Assembly (NCBI GenBank): GCA_033558025.1
Contig: JAUCEF010000004.1
Span: forward strand, 2,790,001 to 2,854,000
Direction: 5' to 3'
From: Phytophthora sp. 'mugwort'
Lineage: Eukaryota > Oomycota > Peronosporomycetes > Peronosporales > Peronosporaceae
Length of the DNA stretch: 64,000 bases
Below the pieces are notes generated by a model. It was not told the origin of the DNA and searched no databases. It was given only the letters and a program-made list of their open reading frames with translations. The position numbers were made by a program, and so were the translations under genes. Below, piece after piece: positions 31,106 through 39,943 of this stretch; the stretch's first letter is position 1; every line of letters begins with the position of its first letter.

Positions 31106-31663
31106 TTATGTGGATTGGTATTGCTCTCGCTTGCTGACCACGAAGAGATGAGGCGAGTACGTGGGCGCGGACGATGGAGACTGCACTGGTGTATCTCGCG
31201 GTAAAACAAAACACGGCATTTTATGGCTGATCTTCGGCGACGGTCTAGCCCGAGACTGTTGACTTATGGGCTTGCAGATCACATCGTTGCGGTACCTACT
31301 CCTGCAGAGCTTTTCTGTTGACCTGGGCGTCGAGATGTCGCTTCCACCGTAAAACAAGAACTGGATTTGTTGGTCCTCCTCCTCGAATGATTGCGATGCT
31401 GAATGCGATCTCGAATGTGACAACGTCAAACCAACACGAACATCGGACGATGGCTGAAATGACGGCGGAGGACGCGATATCGAGAAATCGTACTTGAGGT
31501 CGTTCTCCCAGCATGCGCGGTCGAACTTGGGTGGAGTCTTTCGAACACCGGGTGAGGTCTTGCTGTAATAGTACGGGTCCAGCACGTCACTGCAGCTTTT
31601 GCAATCCTCAAACGATCGACGTAAGAAATCCCATACGTCATGGAAGAACTCGGACACTGCCAT
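31106..31663 (-). CDS. Serine-rich hypothetical protein
   Basis: A 185-codon ATG frame begins MAVSEFFHDVWDFLRRSFED, followed by DPYYYSKTSPGVRKTP and FDRACWENDLKYDF. The C-terminal half is Ser/Pro/Arg-rich and probably disordered. Immediately upstream, another minus frame from ATG 31782 (MDKLGFYTDSFDLFHRLSQD) also looks coding and overlaps it in a different phase. The true gene may therefore start at 31782, with a frameshift or an unrecognised splice near 31670. No domain is recognised and neighbours give no clue. Confidence 0.4.
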   Translation of the reverse strand: MAVSEFFHDVWDFLRRSFEDCKSCSDVLDPYYYSKTSPGVRKTPPKFDRACWENDLKYDFSISRPPPSFQPSSDVRVGLTLSHSRSHSASQSFEEEDQQIQFLFYGGSDISTPRSTEKLCRSRYRNDVICKPISQQSRARPSPKISHKMPCFVLPRDTPVQSPSSAPTYSPHLFVVSKREQYQST

Positions 31664-32115
31664 TGGACGTCGTCTGACCGCAGCGTTTCACTGCTGAAGC
31701 TGCCGCGAGCTGAAGACGACAGGTCCTGACTGAGACGGTGGAAGAGGTCGAATGAATCGGTGTAGAAACCGAGTTTGTCCATCCGTCTTTGAGTACCCTA
31801 CCGTGTTATTTAAACTGACCTGATGGTATTCGCCTTCCCATTCGAGACTGCGCACAGACGAACAAATTGGTCGAGAGAGAGCGTACAGCTGCTGCCCCCA
31901 CCCCTCCCTCGCCAATCATGTGCATAGCTGTTGGAATGCATTCGTTTGGGCCGCCTCTTGTTTTCACTACGTATCCATACGTGATACAGTATGTAAGCAC
32001 GAGGCGGAATAAAACTTGGCGGGGTTGCGTTGGCGCTTATATTAACACGCAACTGATCTTGCATTATATAATAAGGATGTAGTGTAAGCACATACCGGAT
32101 GGATTCGATCCAATA

Positions 32116-32901
32116 GGGGGTGTCAGAATTGACAAAAGTCCCGACAAAATCGCATTCGGTTTCGCCCCGAAATGGCATGTGATTTGGGGGCAAATGGCAT
32201 GTCATTTCACCAAAACCAACCACCTCCAGAGATGGGCGATTCGCGAAATAGCACCTGCTATTTGCCGTCAATATCCCATACGGCAAACGGCAATCTTCAA
32301 CCTTCGACGCGAAGAAGCTTCCCTGATGCCTCCGTCGCGGCCACGCTGCCACCATCGTTACTTGGCTGTGACCACGTTACCCGCAATGTGACTCGGGCAC
32401 CACCACTCACAGCTAAAGCGCGCTTCCTCGTTAGGCTTGCTTGCTCTTTTAAATGGTCCGCAACCAGTACGTTTCCTTTGTATCTTCCAAGCTACTGTTG
32501 TTCGCGTGGTAACACTTTCTTTATGCATACAGACATGAGCAGAAAACGCAGCGCCTTGTCCAAAAGCTTGAAGGTTCACTTATCTGCGGAAGACTACACA
32601 AAGTTCTGGTGGATTGGATCGAAGTTGAAGCAAACTTCAGGGCCATCTACGGCACGGACAAGAAGCCGAAGGTTGGAGGACCGCCCAAGCAGATCAAGAG
32701 TTCGGCCTCCGAAGACATAGTCGACTACTTGTACGCCACTACAGAGCGCCGGGAACTTGCCCACCTGACGGGCGATCAAGTTCTGATACCCCCTGGACGA
32801 AACTTCAAAAAAAATGGCATGTCATTTGCTTAAGAATCATGCCATTTCGACCCGAAATGGCATGCGATTTTGAAGCGGCTTTTCGCAATTCTGACACCCC
32901 C
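32116..32901. mobile_element. 786-bp TIR element flanked by TA, with subterminal AAATGGCATG motifs
   Basis: Perfect 16-bp terminal inverted repeats, GGGGGTGTCAGAATTG, lie at 32116-32131 and, inverted, at 32886-32901. TA dinucleotides are at both borders (32114-32115, 32902-32903), as in Tc1/mariner-type insertion. Inside both ends the palindromic motif AAATGGCATGTSATTT is repeated, twice on the left and two to three times on the right in degenerate form; such arrays often bind transposase. The interior holds a short coding-like region but no DDE transposase, so the element is non-autonomous. Confidence 0.75.
32535..32830 (+). pseudogene. Transposon-encoded Myb/SANT-like N-terminal fragment
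   Basis: In the element's right half, one plus frame reads RLVQKLEGSLICGRLHKVL, then DWIEVEANFRAIYGTDKKPK, then VGGPPKQIKSSASEDIVDYL. Phrases like NFRAIYGT and KPKQSK occur at the start of repetitive oomycete proteins with a Myb/SANT-like DNA-binding character. It runs into the right TIR, which supplies a stop. It is probably a captured or remnant gene end. Confidence 0.4.
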
Positions 32902-32909
32902 TAATGGTT

Positions 32910-34660
32910 AGCGTTCCGATGAACTGAACTAGGAGCAAGGAAAATACACGGACAGTATGGATGACATTGGCCATTGGTTCAAGAAGATTAACGAAAGAAA
33001 TCGATATGTACGATCAATGTAATTTGTTTTAATTACTTCAATGTCTCAGTGAACTAACTATCTTGACATTTGGCTGAGTGCTCTCTGTAAGTTTAGCTCT
33101 CAATTACCGTAGATCCGATTTGTCGACGGAAGTAGACGTAACTCGTGATCAATTTGCGTAACGCGTTAGGATGGTTTTATGCATATACTACATGTAGAGA
33201 ATCAAAATAGCGAGTTACTTAGTAAGAAATAGCCTGAAAAAAAAGGAAACGTGTATACTTTCCTATGACGGTACAATTTAATTATTTCCACCACACAAAC
33301 ATTATATATTTAGCATATCCATTAAATAAGTATAAATGTATATTGTATATAATAATTGTTTTAGCTACAATAAAATAACGGCTATTGTTGCGTTGTAAAA
33401 TACATATAGGAAAATAAAACATCTAAATTAACAAATTGCGCCATGTTTAAATATTGCGCGCCACATGCAGGCCAGACTAAATATAGGCGCAGACCAAGGC
33501 TATCTAAAAACCAAGGCTATCTCCGAAATTGAACCGACTGTCAGAGGTGGAGGAACGGTGGGGGCGAGAAGCTAAGAATCAAACCGCGCATACTAGGAGA
33601 ATAAAGATAGGCAATAAGGCATTCTTCAACCAGCATACCTATAGTTCTTAAGCGTGACATCATTGCTGCTGTAATTCACTACAATCAAAATGTGAGCAGG
33701 CCATATAGTGGTAGCTATCGGCAAGCGTCGATACAAAGCACTTGTACAAGTTCAACCTGCGGCTTGTTGTGCAATTTGTTTTCAGGAGCGAGTTCGAGTG
33801 GTCGTCACAGTTCATACCTCATCGTTGCGCCGTTGAAACGGACGCAACATGTGCACGTACAATGAATTGAAAATGGACAGCCAAGCAGCTCATGGGCATA
33901 CCGATTGAGCGTGGGCTGCTTGAATGTCCATTTTCTATTAACGTGGTCAAGATCTGTCGTCTATGATGATTCGGCAACGCTTGCATAGCAAGCGCCTTTA
34001 TATCGAGTTTTCGGAGATGGTTTGCTTCAGTATGGGTTTATTCCGTCGTATATAGAGAGATAAACAAACGTGAGCAAAACGCGGTTGCTGAAGTTGAGAG
34101 TGATGTTTCAAGCTCTGCGCAACTGTATCCCAAAAGAGCCGGCAATCATTTGTACCCTATGCTGACCGTGGGCTTAGCGTGGATAGTACGTTCCTTCAAA
34201 CGGAATACGGGGTAGTTTGCTTGTTGCGTACTTCCGAAATGGAAATGGAGAAATTCAGATCGTGTGTATTGCAGTAGTCGAGATTGAAGATGAAGTCAAC
34301 TGAAGGGTTTTCCTGAAACTTTTACTGGAAATATATCATGCACCCCGGCTTTTTTGTCTCTGCTCGTGATAATAAATTGTACCTGGCGCTGGAAATCTTT
34401 CGCAATCCCCTAACATTTTTTTTTCTGTTTTCTCCATTTAACGGATAACTTCAACAAGAAAAGTCAAGTCAAAACATTTAAAAATTGCCGCGTGGGAGCT
34501 AGCTAGAGCTGCATCCAATTCAGTCTGCAATGAAAAGACAGCACGGCTAAAACTCAATTGACTGAGCCGCTTTATATTGGCTCACTACCATGGGTAAGAA
34601 GAGTGGTCGCTTGCGTACAGCCCGTGCCCACGCTGCGTTACGTTGAGCTCCAACAATGTA
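32910..34660. other. AT-rich intergenic region, no gene recognised
   Basis: The stretch 33180-33480 is strongly A/T-rich, with runs such as ATTATATATTTAGC. No coding-like frame over 60 codons fits a family. It ends abruptly at the left arm of the fold-back structure (34662). Confidence 0.45.
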
Positions 34661-34702
34661 TGTGACATTTTTCGAAACGAGATATCTCGGGGTTGGTACA
34701 AA

Positions 34703-34731
34703 TGTCACATATCGGCTAGCAGGATGTGACA
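34703..34731. repeat. 29-bp terminal motif, copy 1
   Basis: An imperfect palindrome opening TGTCACATATCGGCTAGC and closing GATGTGACA. Related copies are at 35837-35865, 35903-35928 (partial), 38913-38941 and 38977-39005. It is a candidate transposase-binding site. Confidence 0.6.
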
Positions 34732-35199
34732 AGTGTCGCTTATCGTAAGTACTCGGCGACTATCGGACCATTCGGCAAATCACGACCAAGTATAGTGAAG
34801 AGGAATGGGCAACATTGAGGGCATTGAGGAAGATGCATTCTCGGAAAGGGTAGAGCGTTTGCTAAAGCGTTTTTTGGGGGGAGGAGAGGTATATGATTGT
34901 ATCTAAGAATTTTCGCCTGAGCTCATCTTGACGTCTACATCAAGGCCGAGGATGCTGATGAAGCGAAGAAAATGAACCTTTGTTCCGTCTTCAAAGAAAG
35001 CGTCAAGTCTTTCAACGAAGACAGACTGCAAGCTCCACTTTCGTCCAAGGATTACAAAGTGTTGTAGAAGAACGCGAATCAGCTGCTGAAGCGTTTTATG
35101 TGATGGAAAACACAAAGTAGGGTGGTGCTTAAGAGCTTGTTTAATGGTGGCAAACAAGACCGCACGGTGATATTCGAAGTTTTGAATTGGTGCTGCACG

Positions 35200-35562
35200 C
35201 AAGAAATACCCCAAGACAATTCAAGCAGGCTTGATTGTTGACCTGATGGAGAACGCCAAGCTTGTGATGTACCCCAAGTGCTTTGCAGAGGCAGATCCGC
35301 GTCGCCGAACGGAGATTTCTATTGGTGCCGTGATTACATCATCTTTCGTGGAGATGTTATTCACAGTGGAGCTGCATTCAGGCCATTGAACTATCAAGTT
35401 CATTGTATGTTGAAGATCAAGGGCATCGAGTGGAAGGCCGATGTAACTGAGTTGGCCCTACCTCCGGCGTATAATTGCGATTATTGCGAATTTATGACAC
35501 CAACGCAACTTCAAATACGCAAGCACAGCAAGTACTGTAGAAGCAACCCAAGCTACGAATAG
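35200..35562 (+). pseudogene. C2HC zinc-finger / oxygenase-like reading frame in the left arm
   Basis: Two frames join across one frameshift near 35300. KKYPKTIQAGLIVDLMENAK and LVMYPKCFAEAD lead into PNGDFYWCRDYIIFRGDVIH, then SGAAFRPLNYQVHCML, then a C2HC finger CDYCEFMTPTQLQIRKHSKY with the final Cys next (C-x2-C-x12-H-x3-C, about 35490-35550), and a stop at 35562. The GDVIHSGAA...N..VH pattern resembles the metal-binding half of cupin/2OG-Fe(II) oxygenase-like folds, but this is weak. The same frameshift is in the right arm, so it predates the duplication. Confidence 0.45.
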
Positions 35563-35732
35563 ATCGCTCCTAGAGCTTGAGAGCTTAATCTATTGGGCAA
35601 GCGGTGCGCCATTGCAACAAATACTTTCCCAAGCGCAACAGCTTTTACCAGTACTGCCGCTGTCATCACAAGTCCAACACCGCGTGTGAGCCGAACCTTG
35701 AATAGTCTTTGCGAGTTCAATGATACTCTACA

Positions 35733-35830
35733 ATTGCGCGCACTAAACAAACTGCTCGGAAGTCGATTGGAGATAAAGCTCGAAGGAGTCAGCTAGCGAT
35801 TCAAGCAGCGCGTACGAGAGCTCTTGAATT
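35733..35830 (+). pseudogene. Histone H3 N-terminal tail-like sequence
   Basis: After ATT at 35733 (where H3 has ATG), the frame reads ARTKQTARKSIGDKARRSQL and continues AIQAAR. The first ten residues equal the canonical H3 tail exactly, including the K4 and K9 contexts. Identity continues at G12, K14, A15, R17, Q19-A21, A24, A25 and R26. The histone-fold part is absent; after about residue 27 the similarity stops. The frame is short, preceded by TGA at 35721. It is probably an H3 gene fragment captured by, or encoded within, the element. Confidence 0.75.
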
Positions 35831-35836
35831 GACAAC

Positions 35837-35928
35837 TGCCACATATGGGTTAGTAGAATGTGCCATCTTTCGAAAACAATTATCTTTGAGCGAGGGTACT
35901 AGTGTCACATATGGCTAGAAAATGTCCA
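35837..35928 (+). repeat. Internal copy of the element-end unit
   Basis: TGCCACATATGGGTTAGTAG (35837 onward) and TGTCACATATGGCTAG (35903 onward), with TTTCGAAAACAATTATCT between them, reproduce the paired 29-bp motifs and the TTTCGAAACGAGATATCTCG spacer seen at the outer ends, in diverged form and in left-end orientation. This suggests a second, older element end placed directly before the Fanzor region. Confidence 0.6.
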
Positions 35929-36319
35929 GTAAGTCGGAAAGCATCGCTAAATATTTTGATTATATCATTTGTTTTGAGAGCAACATCATAAAATTGACAA
36001 GTCTGATATCTGATATATACAGCAACACCTCCCCCCCAAAAGCAAATTTTACTATAGCTACCCTTATCTTGAGAGGCTTCCCATTCTGGATGACTGTCAT
36101 TTAGATTAATACGATTCTGAACAGCATTCTCAAGATACCATTGACCCGACACGGGATCGAGGAAGCTATTGAGTACGATGCTTGGCACACATAGATCAAT
36201 CTATATCAAGCTAGTCGAAGACTCAAAGTGATTGCTATGCGTTATTAGTTAAAGCATCAAGGCTTAAATCACCCATCTCGCAAAACATTCATTAAGCAAT
36301 TACCTTCCGGCACGTCATC

Positions 36320-37367
36320 TGGAAGTGCCGGAAGAAGTTATAGATTCAGCATATAGAGATTTCTTGAAAGTGAATAAAGCATCGCGAGCGCTGTCCAAAT
36401 CACTTGAGAGTAAAGGAGAAAACACAACATTCCAGAAATTAAATTTAACTCCCAAAGGGATAATACGTTCAATCAAATCTTCTAGTATCACATTGCGATT
36501 CTTTCCAAATTACTTTGGGTTTACCCAAGAGGACATGTTTGCATTATGGAGACGCTACCCGACTTGATTTATTCAGCTGATTGCAACGACGAGAGAAGGG
36601 CGTTATTACCTTTGTATCCTTCGCGTTAAGTATTTGCCCAAATACAGTCGATAAGAACTTGCGCAATTGCTCTCGGTGTTCGTAGCTTATTACCCTGCAT
36701 GTTTCCAGACGGTCATACATTAATTTTGGACGCTACCAAAAGCGAAATATTCAATCGCCGCCTCGCAATATAGCATCTCCAATCTCGATTGTCATAAGAA
36801 CAACCCAAACGATCTCGTTATCGGAGAACGATCTATCGTGGCTTTCAACGGCTGAAAGCGATGGTATCTGACATGCATCGCAAGGTAGCCAAAGGTTACC
36901 AGCTAATTAAATGAAGTACTAATTCCATCATTCAATACATCGGAAATGACCTCAAAACAAAAACTAATCTGATTTGAAGTAAACCTCTAGATCAGTGCTC
37001 ACTTCGTCTCATTACTTGATTAAGACGCTGAATTACAAATGAAAAAAAAAACAGGCCGACGAGTTATTGCCTGTCAAGAACATTATACCACAAAGACGTG
37101 CTCACGCAATGGTCTATCATCAATCGTAACAACAAGAAACAGAAGGTGTCTACATGCCCGCATTGTCACCTCACTACTGATAAGGACGTCATTGCCGCGC
37201 GAAACATATTTCTCAAGAATGAACATTTACTCTTGGATCAATCGTGTCCAAGGGATCGGAAACGCCTACTCCGAGGTTGTCAGGACGTTGTCGAGCTTGT
37301 TAAACGAAACTGGACCAAAACAAAAACAGTAGATCTTCCCTATGTTACTATTACTTTGGTATTCTAA
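36320..37367 (+). pseudogene. Fanzor (eukaryotic TnpB-like RNA-guided nuclease), decayed
   Basis: Coding-like segments appear in the order of Fanzor/TnpB proteins. The pre-RuvC helix reads VIDSAYRDFLKVNKASRALS (36325-36400). The RuvC-I strand reads CAIALGVRSLLPCMFPDGHT near 36660-36720, where relatives have AIDPGVR; the catalytic Asp is Ala here (GCT at 36669-36671). FQRLKAMVSDMHRKVAKGYQ near 36848-36905 follows. The zinc ribbon has EHYTTKTCSRNG, with the second Cys replaced by Asn, and STCPHCHLTTDKDVIAARNI at 37150-37210, with the last RuvC-III acid intact. At least six stops and two frameshifts occur. An active relative would use an omega-RNA to cut DNA; this copy cannot. Confidence 0.75.
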
Positions 37368-37369
37368 AG

Positions 37370-37876
37370 CAACTCATACGATCTACTGAGGCATTTCACG
37401 ATAGACTATGCGGATTTGTTGCTTGGGTGGCGTTAGCAATCGCCAACGTCTCTCCATAGGTTTTATTCACGATTCAATGACAGACTAACTACGTGCGTTA
37501 ATCCTCATTACAACATCAAGAGGGAGTATGCTGCACTTGAACTTATTAAGATAACAACCAGGGACTGTGGACCATTAATGGTAGCTAACTACCTCTAATC
37601 AAAAAAACAAAAGAAAACCCTCCTTTTTGTTTTCATGGCTCGTTTAGGAGTCTATCGCAAAACATTCGCGATGGCATTCACCGCCATTAATTTGCCCAGA
37701 TTGAGTCCTCCGGTTTGATGGTAACACCTTTCGCATGGATCGCTAGGGTGTTTTTGCATATTCAACTAGCTCCACTGTAATGATTTCAGTGGCTTCTTGA
37801 ACAGCTATGAGCAGATCCACTTTGTAGTACTGCCGGATCTCTCCCACTAGACGTATTTAGGAATCAATAGATGGTT
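37370..37876. other. Spacer 3' part, no gene recognised
   Basis: It follows the Fanzor remnant. In active Fanzor/TnpB loci the guide RNA is transcribed from the 3' end of the gene and its flank, so a decayed omega-RNA and element end would be expected here. I see no clear terminal motif copy in this stretch. Confidence 0.35.
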
Positions 37877-38982
37877 ATCGACTTCCGAGCAGTTTGTTTA
37901 GTGCGCGCAATTGTAGAGTATCATTGAACTCGCAAAGACTATTCAAGGTTCGGCTCACACGCGGTGTTGGACTTGTGATGACAGCGGCAGTACTGGTAAA
38001 AGCTGTTGCGCTTGGGAAAGTATTTGTTGCAATGGCGCACCGCTTGCCCAATAGATTAAGCTCTCGAGCTCTAGGAGCGATCTATTCGTAGCTTGGGTTG
38101 CTTCTACAGTACTTGCTGTGCTTGCGTATTTGAAGTTGCGTTGGTGTCATAAATTCGCAATAATCGCAATTATACGCCGGAGGTAGGGCCAACTCAGTTA
38201 CATCGGCCTTCCACTCGATGCCCTTGATCTTCAACATACAATGAACTTGATAGTTCAATGGCCTGAATGCAGCTCCACTGTGAATAACATCTCCACGAAA
38301 GATGATGTAATCACGGCACCAATAGAAATCTCCGTTCGGCGACGCGGATCTGCCTCTGCAAAGCACTTGGGGTACATCACAAGCTTGGCGTTCTCCATCA
38401 GGTCAACAATCAAGCCTGCTTGAATTGTCTTGGGGTATTTCTTGCGTGCAGCACCAATTCAAAACTTCGAATATCACGGTGCGGTCTTGTTTGCCACCAT
38501 TAAACAAGCTCTTAAGCACCACCCTACTTTGTGTTTTCCATCACATAAAACGCTTCAGCAGCTGATTCGCGTTCTTCTACAACACTTTGTAATCCTTGGA
38601 CGAAAGTGGAGCTTGCAGTCTGTCTTCGTTGAAAGACTTGACGCTTTCTTTGAAGACGGAACAAAGGTTCATTTTCTTCGCTTCATCAGCATCCTCGGCC
38701 TTGATGTAGACGTCAAGATGAGCTCAGGCGAAAATTCTTAGATACAATCATATACCTCTCCTCCCCCAAAAAAACGCTTTAGCAAACGCTCTACCCTTTC
38801 CGAGAATGCATCTTCCTCAATGCCCTCAATGTTGCCCATTCCTCTTCACTATACTTGGTCGTGATTTGCCGAATGGTCCGATAGTCGCCGAGTACTTACG
38901 ATAAGCGACACTTGTCACATCCTGCTAGCCGATATGTGACATTTGTACCAACCCCGAGATATCTCGTTTCGAAATATGTCAC
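37877..38982 (-). repeat. Right arm of the 1,106-bp inverted repeat
   Basis: Reverse complement of 34662-35767. Its inner boundary cuts the H3-like sequence immediately after KS (ARTKQTARKS then ITIY and stop on the minus strand, about 37910-37868). Its outer boundary is followed by the rest of a complete 29-bp motif, which the left side lacks. Confidence 0.92.
38082..38445 (-). pseudogene. C2HC zinc-finger / oxygenase-like frame, right-arm copy
   Basis: Identical in translation to the finger-bearing frame of the left arm (PNGDFYWCRDYIIFRGDVIH to the stop after NPSYE). It carries the same upstream frameshift. Exact agreement of a broken gene shows recent duplication or gene conversion, not selection on the protein. 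Confidence 0.45.
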
Positions 38983-39005
38983 GTTCTTCTAGCCGTTATG
39001 TGACA
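38913..39005 (-). repeat. Paired 29-bp terminal motifs at the right end
   Basis: Two palindromic motifs, 38913-38941 and 38977-39005, flank a spacer containing GAGATATCTCGTTTCGAAA. This is the most complete version of the element end in the window and probably marks its outer border. The flanking duplication could not be determined because the left end is truncated. Confidence 0.6.
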
Positions 39006-39009
39006 GTTT

Positions 39010-39943
39010 TTACCCGTACTCCCTAGATAGAACAACGCAAACTTTAGTTAGTGTTGTCTTCATGGCTGTACGGCACATACTGAGCACCTCAATGATTAAC
39101 CAAAACAAAATACTAACGGATAACCGTCCCCTAGACGGATATCCATAATAGTTGTACTTCGTACCTGGAGTAGTACGGTGTCTGTGCAATATGTCAAGTA
39201 AAGCGTTGTATCACACTTTGTCGGACTTCCCTGGACTGTACTGGCGTAATGGCGTCGTTCCTTCGCCAAATGATCATCGCGATCCAAGTCTACTCCCCTG
39301 AACCACGTCGATACTGAACATAAAAAGGGTGTGAAGGATAACAATTCCAGATCTTTAACGCTCTTCTTTCGCCGCCCGTGCCACGTCTATGGTCGTGCCT
39401 GTGTCTTCTTCTCGTCGATGTCCCGCGCGGCAGTGTTGACGTCCGTGACGGTTCGATGCACCACTCGTCGTCCGAGCCGCTTAAGCCACTGCTCTTCGAC
39501 TCGTAATCATCATCGCTCGTACCGCATCGTTCTCGTCGTCCTCGGCCGTCGTCTCCGGAAGAATCGATGGAACTGCTACTGTCGATGGGTGGTGATCCAC
39601 CGCTCCGATTTCTTCTTCGTGCCACTGTCGGGGCACTAGTTTATCACGGTGTGTCGTACGTCGATGGCCGATTGGGCTCGACAACCTGCTTTCCGCTAGG
39701 CGTCTCGATTCGAGTCGTGACCGCTGACTTCGGTTCGTCGTCATCGATCATTACAGTCCGCGCCTTTAATATTTACGCACCCCCAAATTTGACACCCCGT
39801 CCACTTCCATTCCAAAAATAGGAACAAGGTTTGCATATTAGGCGGGGAAGAACAAAAGAAGGTGTAGTGTTTTCAGACTATTAAAAGTGAGGTAGTTGCC
39901 AAGATACAAAGAATTTTCCAAATTTGATGAGATACAAAACTAT
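39010..39943. other. Repeat debris with a low-complexity minus frame
   Basis: On the minus strand, 39790-39290 reads coding-like, Ser/Asp/Arg-rich sequence in joined frames (ARTVMIDDDEPKSAVTTRIE, then SPPIDSSSSIDSSGDDGRGR). It may be the N-terminal part of a retroelement gag, but no domain is visible. The remainder shows nothing. Confidence 0.35.
39751..39780 (+). repeat. 30-bp inverted repeat, left copy, flanking Tc1 remnant
   Basis: Opens TTACAGTCCGCGCCTTTAAT and ends ATTTACGCAC. It matches 41234-41263 in reverse complement at 27 of 30 positions. The pair encloses the Tc1-like pseudogene. Confidence 0.7.

Larger units (their letters stand above)
34662..35767 (+). repeat. Left arm of the 1,106-bp inverted repeat
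   Basis: It pairs base for base with 37877-38982 in reverse complement, with no net indel. I found four substitutions by eye, for instance at the positions changing HRAVL to HGAVL on the minus strand and SSQAL to SSRAL, so identity exceeds 99%. The left boundary falls inside a 29-bp terminal motif, leaving only GTGACA. The right boundary falls inside the H3-like sequence, which on this side continues into the spacer. Confidence 0.92.
34662..39005. mobile_element. Fold-back DNA element with Fanzor remnant and H3-tail-like sequence
   Basis: Two 1,106-bp arms (34662-35767 and 37877-38982) are inverted repeats of each other and enclose a 2,109-bp spacer. The ends and one internal site carry a 29-bp imperfect palindrome (TGTCACATATCGGCTAGCAG and so on). 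The spacer holds a decayed Fanzor/TnpB-like gene. Fanzor genes are known to ride in several eukaryotic DNA transposon groups. No DDE transposase was recognised, and the superfamily is unknown. Confidence 0.7.

Noticed and set aside
31810..32355. 181-codon minus frame across the left TIR of the 786-bp element
   Set aside because: It crosses the terminal repeat and the flank, has no family resemblance, and is explained as chance in repeat DNA.
34903..35214. 103-codon minus-strand ORF in the fold-back arms
   Set aside because: It is identical in both arms because the arms are copies, so openness is not independent evidence. The plus strand shows better coding motifs (C2HC finger).
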